A stretch of 36,044 nucleotides of DNA, from the NCBI GenBank assembly GCA_947361225.1, contig CANAIK010000013.1, forward strand, positions 1 through 36,044. Direction: 5' to 3'. The translations under genes were made by a program, and so were the position numbers. Of this stretch, positions 16,241 through 24,892 are shown piece by piece (positions within the stretch are counted from its first letter, which is position 1; every line of letters begins with the position of its first letter). The stretch comes from an uncultured bacterium. Lineage in GTDB: Bacteria > Cyanobacteriota > Vampirovibrionia > Gastranaerophilales > Gastranaerophilaceae. The notes below the pieces were generated by a model that ran no database searches, had not been told where the DNA came from, and saw only the letters and a program-made list of their open reading frames with translations.

Positions 16241-19222
16241 ATGGAATTTCAACAAAACGAACTGGAAGAAATTTTAAATATTTTCCAACAGGAAAGCTCC
16301 GAAATAATTTCTTCAATGGATGCAAAACTTCTTGCACTTGAGAAAGATACTAAAAACAAAGATATCGCAATGCAGCTTTTTCGAGACGCTCATTCTCTTA
16401 AAGGTTCTGCTCGAATGCTTGGATTTGAAGATATTCAGAATATCGCACATAAAATTGAAGATGTTATCAGTTTAATTAAAGAAGAAAAAATAACCATTAA
16501 TTCAAAAATTGCAGACACTTTATCCGATTGTTTGAGTTTTATTTCCGAATTAATTAACAAAACCGTAGCTCAAAAAGACGAATTTAAAAGCCCTAAAGTT
16601 GAATCATACATTGAAAAATTAATACAACTTGCACAATTTAATCCAAATTCAAAACCCCCTCAAGAATTTGTTTCAGAGGATAAAAGCAAAGAACAGTTTT
16701 TTTCCAATTTTGAACAAATTGAGAATTTAACAACCGATATTCTTGTTTCTTTGTGTATTTTAAGAAAAGACAAAAATTTCTCTAGCGCCTTTAATAAAAT
16801 TAAAGAAAACACGGAAAAATTTTTATCATTAACAGAAAAAATAATCGATCAAGAAATTGATAAAATTAAAAAATCGGCGCTGGAAATTATATCGTCTTTA
16901 GAAAAATTTAGCCTTTCAACCAACAAAGACTTTAGTTTTTTGGATTTAAACGACAAAACCACAAATTTTGTTGAAACAATCGGAACTTTTGCCGACAAAA
17001 ACGGAGTTACAAGAAAAGATTATTACGAAATTGCAGACAAAAAAACTAATGAAACTTCGGGTTTTGATTATGATGAAATAATTAAAAAAATCACTTTTGT
17101 TAACTCAGTTGACGAAACAATACAAATTATAAATTCGATTCCAATCCCTAAAAACCCTCAATCAAACGGACTTTTGACGATTTTAAAAGAAATTATCAAT
17201 TTTTACAAAGAAAAAAACACTCCTTTATCCCACGATATTTCTTTAGCTGTTAAAGAAGGTCTTGTTGCAATAAAAATGGAGAACAAAGAACTCATTAAGG
17301 AAGTTTGTCAAAAACTTGATGTTATTAAAACTCTGGCAAAATTTGAATTTAGCTCCCCGCCTCAAAAAAAGACTTTTTTAAAAGAACAAACTCAAAAAGA
17401 TATTATAAATACTATTTCTAATTCAGAAATTAAAACCCTAAGAGTAGATTCGGTTAAACTCGATTCTTTAGTAGGACAAATCGGAGAATTAATTGTTTCT
17501 AAGATAAAAACCAACGATCAGTTGTTATTGGCTAAAAAAATAAGCAACGATTTATCCGATTGGCAAAAAAACTTTATTAAAATGGATTATTATATTAAAT
17601 ATTTCGACAAAAAATATTTAAATACACCAAATCAAAACGAGGATATTGATTATAGAAAAGTTATTAACTACAACAGACAACTTTGCTCTTTGGTTGATAT
17701 CCATTCGAAAAAAATTAGCGCAATTACCAAAGAAATGAATTATTTGTTTAGACAACTCCAAGAAAGCGAAACAAAACTTAACAGCACAACAAACGAAATT
17801 GAATCTATGGTAAAGAATATGAGAATTTTGCCTCTTTCGACAATTTTTCAACTTTTCCCAAGAATGGTTCATAATATTGCAAGGGACAATAACAAAAAAA
17901 TTGATTTAATAATTGAAGGGGCGGATATTACTGCGGATAAGACAATTATTGAAGAAATTAAAATCCCCTTAATCCATATAATAAGAAACGCAATTGACCA
18001 CGGGATTGAACTTCCTGAAATAAGAAAAGCTCAAGGAAAAAACGAAACGGGAAAAATTGTAATAAGCGCTAACTACATTGACACTCAAGTAATAATCGAC
18101 ATTAAAGACGACGGAAAAGGTCTTGATATTGAAAAAATTAAGCAAAAAGCACTTGAGAAAAAATTATTAACAAAAGAAGAACTTAGCGCTATTAGTGATG
18201 ACGAACTTACAAATTTAATTTTTTATCCGGGGTTCTCAACGGAAAATTTTGTAACGGAATTGTCCGGCAGAGGCTTGGGGTTGGATATTGTTAATAGCAA
18301 AATTAATCAACTTCAAGGAAGAATTGATATTTTCTCTAAACTAAACAAAGGAACCGTAGTAAGAATAATATTACCCGCAACCGTTGCAACAAAAAAAGTA
18401 TTTATTATTCAAGAACAAGAACAGCTTTGGGCAATTGAAACTTCCGTTATTAAAACAATAGCAAGAATTAATTCGGATGAAATTTTCGAGAAGGATTCGA
18501 ATAATTACTATATTTATGATGGAAACGCAATTGCAATTTATACATTATCGCAAATTCTAAATTTTAAAAACGTTCCAAGAGAAACAAATAAATATACTCT
18601 TCTAATTATTGAAACAGATAATTTTGCTTTTGGAATTATCGTTGAAAAATTAATTTCAGACCAGGAAATTGTCCATAAAAAACTTGCTCCGCCCTTGTAT
18701 AAGGTTAAAAATATCTCGGGAATTACAACGCTTGCAAACGGTGAGGCTTGTTTAATTCTAAACACGGCGGATATAATTTCAACAATAACTTCAACCAAAA
18801 TCGGGACAAAAATTATTACAAAGAACGGAATTGTTAAAACAAAAGACAATTACAAATACAAAATTCTGGTTGTGGACGATTCTCATACGACAAGAATCCT
18901 GCAAAAAAATATTCTCTCTAATTACGGCTACAACACCCAAACCGCAACAAATGCAATAAATGCATTGGAAAAAATTAAAGAAAATAAATACGATTTAATT
19001 ATTACAGACGTTCAAATGCCCAATATGAACGGATTTGAGTTTGTTGAAGAATTAAGAAAAAACAACTCATACCTAAATTGTCCGGTTATTGTTGTAAGTT
19101 CAGAACCTAAGGATAATTATCTCGATAAAATCGAAAAAACCAAAATTAGTGCATATATCCAGAAAAATTTGTTTAAGCAGGAAGAACTTATAGATACGAT
19201 TGAGAATATTCTCAATTATTAA
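16241..19222 (+). CDS. cheA: Hybrid CheA-type histidine kinase with C-terminal receiver
   Basis: A 993-residue chemosensory kinase. Order of domains: HPt (~1-110) with phospho-accepting H51 in FRDAHSLKGSARMLG; a long linker (~120-400) without a second obvious HPt; dimerisation region (~405-550); HATPase (~555-712) with N box HIIRNAIDHGIELPE, DDGKGLD and GRGLGLDIV; CheW-like P5 (~715-850); and a receiver (~870-990) with the VVDDSHTTR acidic pair and D923 in IITDVQMPN. It autophosphorylates when controlled by the receptor, then passes phosphate to its own receiver, which may act as a sink, and to the REC protein at 13716. The fused receiver is typical of Pil-Chp/Pix-type (PilL/ChpA-like) systems rather than flagellar CheA. 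It follows the MCP gene by 4 nt. No cheR or cheB is in the window. Confidence 0.93.
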   Translation: MEFQQNELEEILNIFQQESSEIISSMDAKLLALEKDTKNKDIAMQLFRDAHSLKGSARMLGFEDIQNIAHKIEDVISLIKEEKITINSKIADTLSDCLSFISELINKTVAQKDEFKSPKVESYIEKLIQLAQFNPNSKPPQEFVSEDKSKEQFFSNFEQIENLTTDILVSLCILRKDKNFSSAFNKIKENTEKFLSLTEKIIDQEIDKIKKSALEIISSLEKFSLSTNKDFSFLDLNDKTTNFVETIGTFADKNGVTRKDYYEIADKKTNETSGFDYDEIIKKITFVNSVDETIQIINSIPIPKNPQSNGLLTILKEIINFYKEKNTPLSHDISLAVKEGLVAIKMENKELIKEVCQKLDVIKTLAKFEFSSPPQKKTFLKEQTQKDIINTISNSEIKTLRVDSVKLDSLVGQIGELIVSKIKTNDQLLLAKKISNDLSDWQKNFIKMDYYIKYFDKKYLNTPNQNEDIDYRKVINYNRQLCSLVDIHSKKISAITKEMNYLFRQLQESETKLNSTTNEIESMVKNMRILPLSTIFQLFPRMVHNIARDNNKKIDLIIEGADITADKTIIEEIKIPLIHIIRNAIDHGIELPEIRKAQGKNETGKIVISANYIDTQVIIDIKDDGKGLDIEKIKQKALEKKLLTKEELSAISDDELTNLIFYPGFSTENFVTELSGRGLGLDIVNSKINQLQGRIDIFSKLNKGTVVRIILPATVATKKVFIIQEQEQLWAIETSVIKTIARINSDEIFEKDSNNYYIYDGNAIAIYTLSQILNFKNVPRETNKYTLLIIETDNFAFGIIVEKLISDQEIVHKKLAPPLYKVKNISGITTLANGEACLILNTADIISTITSTKIGTKIITKNGIVKTKDNYKYKILVVDDSHTTRILQKNILSNYGYNTQTATNAINALEKIKENKYDLIITDVQMPNMNGFEFVEELRKNNSYLNCPVIVVSSEPKDNYLDKIEKTKISAYIQKNLFKQEELIDTIENILNY

Positions 19223-19309
19223 ATACTACACAAAACTATACATAAAATTTGAAAATTAAATTATTTGTGTGTTACAATTGATACAAGAAACGAGGAAACT
19301 TATTTTTCT

Positions 19310-20284
19310 ATGTATGAAACAGCTATTTTAGAAGAAAAATATTATAGAGTATTTCAAGGGGCTTATAATGATTTTCGTTTTAGAGCGAAAACAGATTATA
19401 AATTTGAAATCGATCCTTTGTCTTATGAAGAATTTATCGATTCGTTTAAAAAAAATCTTATTAATTGTGTAATCTTGCTGGAAGATTCAATTCCAACCGG
19501 TTTCCTTGCTTACACAACAGTTCCCGAGGGCGTTATTGAATTATTCGTAATTCATTGTCTTGGAGCTGAGGATATTAACAACAAAAGAAAATGCTTATTT
19601 GAAATGTTTATGGACTTAACCCGTCCTAAAAGAAAACACGCTCTGGTAAGTTATGCAATGTTAGGAGTGCAAGAAAGCTTTAAACCAATCGTTGCGCAAT
19701 ACGGATTCAGCTTTATTGATACAGGGGTTGTGGTTTTTGATGTTAATAACAAACAATTTATTAAAGAATTGTCTTTGTTTAATTTCCTTGAACTTCCAAT
19801 CGGATACAAACTCACTCCTTATCGGGATATTTACTTTGAAGAACTGGCTAAAGCAATCCACAGCGCTTTTTTGGATTCGTCGGATGTCAACTTTGATTAT
19901 CGTTTTGGCTCATTGGAAGGTTGTAATGATATAACAAATAAAATTACATCGTCCGTTTATGGAAGATTCCTGCCCCAGGCAAGCAAAATTTTGCTTTATG
20001 AAAATAAAATCGTTGGTTTTTGTCTTGCCAATGTTACAAATGACGGAATTGTAAATCTTCCCCTAATAGGAATTACAAGAGAACACAGAGGACAAAAACT
20101 CTCCCTGCCAATGATTAAAGCTACGGTTTCCGATATAATTAAGCTTTGTCAAAGCGGAATAATTGAATTAGTGGAACTTAACGCAAGTTTGGATTTAAAT
20201 TATCAAAGTGCTCATAAAATGTATGAGGCAGCGGGTTTTATCCCTTCTTATAAATATCCGCAGGCATATTTGCCAAAAGGCTAG
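19310..20284 (+). CDS. GNAT-fold acetyltransferase-like protein, probably tandem
   Basis: A protein of ~324 residues with a C-terminal GNAT domain (last ~140 residues: KILLYENKIVGFCLANV, then the acetyl-CoA loop GITREHRGQKLSLPMI, then SAHKMYEAAGF). The N-terminal half (ILLEDSIPTGFLAYTT, VIELFVIHCLG) looks like a second, degenerate GNAT copy. The substrate cannot be read from sequence. The frame is open back to a TTG at 19265, but the ATG at 19310 has GAGGAAA 11 nt upstream and is the more likely start. serA follows after 12 nt, so the two are likely co-transcribed; an amino-acid or small-metabolite substrate is possible. Confidence 0.75.
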   Translation: MYETAILEEKYYRVFQGAYNDFRFRAKTDYKFEIDPLSYEEFIDSFKKNLINCVILLEDSIPTGFLAYTTVPEGVIELFVIHCLGAEDINNKRKCLFEMFMDLTRPKRKHALVSYAMLGVQESFKPIVAQYGFSFIDTGVVVFDVNNKQFIKELSLFNFLELPIGYKLTPYRDIYFEELAKAIHSAFLDSSDVNFDYRFGSLEGCNDITNKITSSVYGRFLPQASKILLYENKIVGFCLANVTNDGIVNLPLIGITREHRGQKLSLPMIKATVSDIIKLCQSGIIELVELNASLDLNYQSAHKMYEAAGFIPSYKYPQAYLPKG

Positions 20285-20296
20285 TAAGGAAAAAAA

Positions 20297-21874
20297 ATGT
20301 CGAAAGTATTAATAACAGATAAAATTAATGATTTAGCGGTTCAAATTGTGTCTCAAGTTGCAACTGTTGATAATCTTCCTACAATGGACGAAGACAAACT
20401 TTGTGAAATAATTGGCGATTATGACGCAATATTAGTCCGTTCTCAAACAAAAATAACCGCAAAAATTATAGAGAAAGCAAACAATCTTAAAATAATTGCT
20501 CGAGCTGGAGTTGGGGTTGACAATATTGACGTTGCAGCAGCAACGCAAAAAGGGATAATTGTTGTTAATTCTCCCGACGGAAACACCCACGCTGCAGCAG
20601 AACACACAATTGCAATGATGATGGCAATGGCAAGAAATATCCCCGAAGCCAATGCGTCTGTTAAAAAAGGCTTGTGGGAAAGATCCAAATTTACAGGGAT
20701 AGAAGTTTATAATAAAACCTTGGGAATAATAGGACTTGGAAAAATAGGTTCACACGTCCTAAATGTTGCTCTTGCTTTGGGAATGAAAGTTGTGGTTTGC
20801 GATCCTTATGCAAATAAAGAGGTTGTTGAGCGTCTTGGAGCTCAATACATTGAACATTTTGACGATTTTTGGCCATTATGCGATTTTATAACAATCCACA
20901 CTCCTAAAACCAAAGAAACCGCAGGATTAATTAACACAAACACAATTAATCGAATGAAAAAAGGTGTACGGATAATTAACTGCGCAAGAGGCGGAATTAT
21001 TGATGAAAACGCACTTTCTAAGGCATTAGAAGAAAATCAGGTGGCGCAATGCGCAATTGATGTGTATGAAGATGAAAAAAATATCGATAAATCGCCTTTA
21101 ATCAAATTCGAAAAAAATGCGATTCTAACACCGCACTTAGGCGCAAGTACCGATGAAGCGCAAATTAATGTAGCAGTTGATGTTGCAAATCAAGTGGTTG
21201 ATGTTCTTGAAGGAAGAAACGCAACAAGCGCTATTAATATCCCTGCTCTCAAACCTCAAAAACTTGAGGCTGTTAAAGATTATATGAGCTTAGCTCAAAA
21301 CCTTGCCCAATTTGCCTCTCAACTAACCGAAGGGGCAATTAAAGAGGTAAATATCATAGTTAGCGGGCTTTTAGCTAAACTTGATGTTTCACCCTTAGAA
21401 ATTGCGATTCTAAAAGGGGTCTTAAGCGCCAATATGATTGGAATTAACTACGTTAATGCTCCAATTGTTGCGCAAAAACGTGGAATTGAAACAAAGGTTT
21501 CAAAAACCAACGAATCCCAAACTACAATTTCTTTAACAATTAAAACTTCCACCAAAACAACAACAATTAAAGGTGATTTAATTGGAAAAAACATTCAAAG
21601 AATAATTGAACTTGATAATTACAATGTTGCAATTGAACCTAAGGAGCATATGTTAATCGTTCCTCATATAAATAAACCTAATATGGTAGGTTCTGTTGCA
21701 GGGGTTCTTGGGTCTTGTAATATCAATATTTCGGCAATGAGCGTAGCAAAGAATGACGTTTCCAATAAATCTATAATGATTTTTAATATTGATTCTAAAG
21801 TGGAACAAGAAACACTTGATAAAATAAGTTCTATTGACGGCGTTGATAACCCCTGCTGCATTAATTTGGTTTAA
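20297..21874 (+). CDS. serA: D-3-phosphoglycerate dehydrogenase
   Basis: A 525-residue enzyme that oxidises 3-phosphoglycerate with NAD+, the first step of serine synthesis. The NAD-binding Rossmann motif is at ~143-152 (GIIGLGKIGSH). Catalytic residues are in the usual places: Arg in NCARGGIIDE (~229), Glu in AIDVYEDE (~258) and His in LTPHLGAS (~280). After the catalytic core come an allosteric substrate-binding domain (~315-445) and a C-terminal ACT domain (~450-525; MLIVPHINKPNMVGSVAGVL), so this is the long, type I form, potentially regulated by serine. The start has AAGGAAA upstream. Its stop codon directly abuts that of the convergent hisF. Confidence 0.96.
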   Translation: MSKVLITDKINDLAVQIVSQVATVDNLPTMDEDKLCEIIGDYDAILVRSQTKITAKIIEKANNLKIIARAGVGVDNIDVAAATQKGIIVVNSPDGNTHAAAEHTIAMMMAMARNIPEANASVKKGLWERSKFTGIEVYNKTLGIIGLGKIGSHVLNVALALGMKVVVCDPYANKEVVERLGAQYIEHFDDFWPLCDFITIHTPKTKETAGLINTNTINRMKKGVRIINCARGGIIDENALSKALEENQVAQCAIDVYEDEKNIDKSPLIKFEKNAILTPHLGASTDEAQINVAVDVANQVVDVLEGRNATSAINIPALKPQKLEAVKDYMSLAQNLAQFASQLTEGAIKEVNIIVSGLLAKLDVSPLEIAILKGVLSANMIGINYVNAPIVAQKRGIETKVSKTNESQTTISLTIKTSTKTTTIKGDLIGKNIQRIIELDNYNVAIEPKEHMLIVPHINKPNMVGSVAGVLGSCNINISAMSVAKNDVSNKSIMIFNIDSKVEQETLDKISSIDGVDNPCCINLV

Positions 21875-22636
21875 TTATCTAATATTAAAACCCTCTTTTT
21901 TTAAATCAGCCTTTAATTGCTCAACAGGTAAGGTATTGTAATGAAAAATCGAGGCAGCAAGTGCAGCGTCAACATTTGTGTTTTGAAAAAGCTCAATAAA
22001 ATGACTTGAATGCGCCCCTGCTCCACCTGAGGCAATAACGGGGATATTAACTGCATTAGAAATTAAAGAATTAAGCTCAAGATTAAATCCCGCTTGCGTT
22101 CCATCGTTATCCATCGAGGTCAATAAAATTTCTCCCGCTCCTAAGCTTTCAACCTGTTTTGCCCAATCGAGCGCTTTTAATCCGGTATTCACTTTTCCTG
22201 CGTTAATAAAAATATAATAGTCGTTGTCGACTTTTTTAGCATCAAGCGCCGCAACAATACATTGAGAGCCAAAATATTGCGCACTTTGAGAAATTATCGA
22301 AGGATTCTTTACAATAGCAGAATTAAGAGAAACCTTATCCGCCCCCATTAAAAGAATTGCTCGAATGTCTTCAATTTCTGAAATCCCTCCACCAACGGTA
22401 AAGGGAATAAAAACAACACGAGAAACCTTTTCAACCAACTCAAGAATAGTTTTTCTTTTCTCGTTAGTTGCACTAATATCAAGAAAAACAAGCTCATCAG
22501 CTCCATTATCGGAATATTTTTTAGCCAGCTCAACAGGGTTTGCTATGGTTTTAAGGTTTAAAAAATTAACGCCCTTAACGACAGATCCGTCTTTTACGTC
22601 TAAACAAGGAATAATTCTTTTGGTAAGATCGTTCAT
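21875..22636 (-). CDS. hisF: Imidazole glycerol phosphate synthase, cyclase subunit
   Basis: A 253-residue TIM-barrel enzyme that cyclises PRFAR with ammonia from HisH to imidazole glycerol phosphate and AICAR, linking histidine and purine synthesis. Catalytic aspartates are D13 (CLDVKDG) and D132 (ALDAKK), equivalent to the D11/D130 pair of studied enzymes; phosphate loops are VGGGISEIEDI and ASGGAGAHSSHF. A GTG six nucleotides earlier is possible, but ATG at 22636 makes a TAATG overlap with the stop of the upstream GGDEF gene and gives the usual family length. The partner hisH is not in the window, and coupling to a signalling gene is unusual. Confidence 0.95.
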   Translation of the reverse strand: MNDLTKRIIPCLDVKDGSVVKGVNFLNLKTIANPVELAKKYSDNGADELVFLDISATNEKRKTILELVEKVSRVVFIPFTVGGGISEIEDIRAILLMGADKVSLNSAIVKNPSIISQSAQYFGSQCIVAALDAKKVDNDYYIFINAGKVNTGLKALDWAKQVESLGAGEILLTSMDNDGTQAGFNLELNSLISNAVNIPVIASGGAGAHSSHFIELFQNTNVDAALAASIFHYNTLPVEQLKADLKKEGFNIR

Positions 22637-23511
22637 TAGCACCCCGGATTCATTTTCGAGAATTCAACAATTTTATTCTTCCCTGATTGTTTTGCGTTAT
22701 AAAGTGCGTGTTCAGCGTATCTTATAATTGTATTAGAGGTTTCTTCCACATCCTCCATACAAGGAAAAGAAGAAACTCCCCCTGAGATTGTTATTGGGTG
22801 GCGTTCTTGTTCGTTTGCAGGGATAAACTCCATCCTTTCAACGTCTTTTCTAAATCTTTCAGCGAAAATCATCGCTTGGACTTCTGTTGTTTCAGGAAGA
22901 ATAATAATAAACTCCTCGTCGCCGTATCTTGTTAATACATCTTCTTTTCTTACAAGCGCACTTAACATATTTGCGATTTTTTTAAGCAGGATATCACCCC
23001 AGTCATATCCATACATATCATTAACAATTTTAAAATAATCAATATCTAACAATAAACAAGACAAACTTGTCCCGTATCTTTTAGCACGGGAAATTTCCGC
23101 ATCTAATCTGTGGTGAAGATATTTTCTGTTGTAAAGTCCTGTCAATTCATCACAAATTGCGGATTTTACAAGATTTTTTTTGGTTTCATATGTTTTTAAC
23201 AAAGCCCTAATTCTTGTGTTAAGCTCAATTCTATCTATTGGTTTTTTAATATAGTCATAACTTAACGACCTTACTGTAAGATGCTCGGGGATTCTATCCA
23301 CAGGAACAAGAACACAGCATTCCAGTTTTCGAACTGCGCAGAATTCTCTAATTTTATCAATATCCAAATCCAGGATTAAAACAGAAGGATTGTATTGTTT
23401 GTAGTTCTCAAGTTCGGATAAATCAAATTCCCTTAAGTTAATTTCATCGTCCACATTAATAATGTCTGCAAATTCGCTTTTGCCATTGTCACTAAATAAA
23501 ACTATATTCAT
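22636..23511 (-). CDS. GGDEF-domain protein with atypical receiver-like N terminus
   Basis: A 291-residue probable diguanylate cyclase. Residues ~1-110 have the size and pattern of a receiver domain (MNIVLFSDNG, YNPSVLILDLD, VRSLSYDYIKKPID) but lack the usual acidic pair, so phosphorylation is uncertain. Residues ~120-285 are a GGDEF domain: CDELTGLYNRKYLHHRL, LLLDIDYFKIVNDMYGYDWGD, and a signature that reads RYGDEEF where RYGGDEF is usual, so the second glycine is replaced by Asp. A KxxD inhibitory site is not evident. The frame extends to 23574, but ATG at 23511 has AAGGAG nine nucleotides upstream. hisF is translationally coupled behind it. Confidence 0.85.
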   Translation of the reverse strand: MNIVLFSDNGKSEFADIINVDDEINLREFDLSELENYKQYNPSVLILDLDIDKIREFCAVRKLECCVLVPVDRIPEHLTVRSLSYDYIKKPIDRIELNTRIRALLKTYETKKNLVKSAICDELTGLYNRKYLHHRLDAEISRAKRYGTSLSCLLLDIDYFKIVNDMYGYDWGDILLKKIANMLSALVRKEDVLTRYGDEEFIIILPETTEVQAMIFAERFRKDVERMEFIPANEQERHPITISGGVSSFPCMEDVEETSNTIIRYAEHALYNAKQSGKNKIVEFSKMNPGC

Positions 23512-23641
23512 ACAGAAAAACTCCTTTTTATTTAGTATATCATAATCAAGAATCCAAAAGTCATACAAATACATTATGTAATATTCTAAAATCTTGTATA
23601 AACTAAAAATGTGAGTAGAAATATTATAGGTTTTATTAATC

Positions 23642-24805
23642 TTGGTTAAACCACTAAGACAACAAAAAACTTATGGTAATTATTATCCCCGACAAAATAC
23701 GGTTGAAATTGATTATCAAAAGGTAATAAGACAAAGAGCAAAAAAACAAAAGAAAAATCTTTATGTTGTTTTTTTAGCGTTCATACTGCTTGTTTGTTAC
23801 GGAATTTACATTTGTCCTTATACTTATAAGACATTCTTTAAACCAATGTTTCTCAATAGAATCCTTAATCGAAACATTGAACTCAATACTAAACAATACG
23901 CACTTCCAACAGGAGAATACATTAATAATTCTTATATTTTTGATGATTATATCCTAAGTACCAGAACAAAAAAAACAAAAGAACTAACCCCGATTCAAGT
24001 AACAGGGGAGTTAACGCAAACTAAAAATAAACTCCAAAATTTATTTAGAAGATATACAAAACTGGAACCAAGTGTTTTTGTATGGGAATATTCAACAAGT
24101 CAAGGGATTGAAATTAACGCTGACGAGGCTTATCCAAGCGCAAGTATTATAAAAATCCCCATAGCTTTTGAATTAATGAGATTAATTGACGATTCCACAA
24201 AAACCAAAAACCCGATAACCTTAGAAGACAGACGTGCTTTTACAGAAGACTTTAGAACCCTTGGTTCGGGAGATTTACAAAGAACAAGAGCGGGAGTTTT
24301 ATACACAATTGATTATTTGGCAAATATAATGATAACAAACTCCGATAATTCCGCAACCAATATGTTATTATACGAAATTGGAGGAATGGACGGATTAAAC
24401 CGCTCAATGAGAAATATTGGGTTAAAAACAACTTCTATGAGAAACTGGCTTCCGGATTTAGAAGGCACAAACAAAATAACGGCAAGGGAAGTTTCAACAT
24501 TATTATATAATATCGATAACCCAAAATACATTGACCCTAAATATAAATCCGTTCTTAAGGAATATTTGGTTAATACAAAAAATACACACTTGTTGAAAGA
24601 AAAACTACCCCCCGGAGCTATTGTTTTCCACAAAACCGGAAACATAGGAACAATGTTGGGCGATAGTGGAATTATCTACACAAGCAACGGGAAAAAATAC
24701 ATTGTAACAATTTTGGTTAAAAGACCCTTTAATGATTTAGGAGCTAAGTATCTCATCCAGGACGCATCGGCAATAATTTATAATGATATAAGTGCTTTGC
24801 CATAG
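23642..24805 (+). CDS. Membrane-anchored class A beta-lactamase-like serine hydrolase
   Basis: A 387-residue protein with a basic cytoplasmic N terminus, one transmembrane helix (~40-58) and a periplasmic domain of the class A beta-lactamase fold. All three serine-enzyme motifs are present in order: SxxK at S168-K171 (ASIIK), SDN at 234-236 (TNSDNSATN) and KTG at 331-333 (FHKTGNIGTMLG). An omega-loop glutamate candidate is E273 (PDLEGTNK). It could hydrolyse beta-lactams or be a peptidoglycan-related hydrolase or penicillin-binding protein; the fixed membrane anchor and long N-terminal extension are unlike secreted beta-lactamases. No ATG lies near the N terminus; TTG at 23642 is the most plausible start, with a weak ribosome binding site. 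Confidence 0.82.
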   Translation: MVKPLRQQKTYGNYYPRQNTVEIDYQKVIRQRAKKQKKNLYVVFLAFILLVCYGIYICPYTYKTFFKPMFLNRILNRNIELNTKQYALPTGEYINNSYIFDDYILSTRTKKTKELTPIQVTGELTQTKNKLQNLFRRYTKLEPSVFVWEYSTSQGIEINADEAYPSASIIKIPIAFELMRLIDDSTKTKNPITLEDRRAFTEDFRTLGSGDLQRTRAGVLYTIDYLANIMITNSDNSATNMLLYEIGGMDGLNRSMRNIGLKTTSMRNWLPDLEGTNKITAREVSTLLYNIDNPKYIDPKYKSVLKEYLVNTKNTHLLKEKLPPGAIVFHKTGNIGTMLGDSGIIYTSNGKKYIVTILVKRPFNDLGAKYLIQDASAIIYNDISALP

Positions 24806-24812
24806 TTTTTGC

Positions 24813-24841
24813 TTGACTAATTTTTATAATTAATAGATAAT
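24813..24841 (+). promoter_or_regulatory. Strong sigma70-type promoter of the SLH protein gene
   Basis: TTGACT (24813-24818), 17-nt spacer, GATAAT (24836-24841); each box matches five of six consensus bases. Transcription would start near 24848. The leader ends in TAGGAGTG just before the ATG at 24893, so high expression is expected. Confidence 0.75.
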
Positions 24842-24892
24842 TAGATATACTATTTTCTTTAAAGGTTCATAGATTAAGAATAGGAGTGAAAT

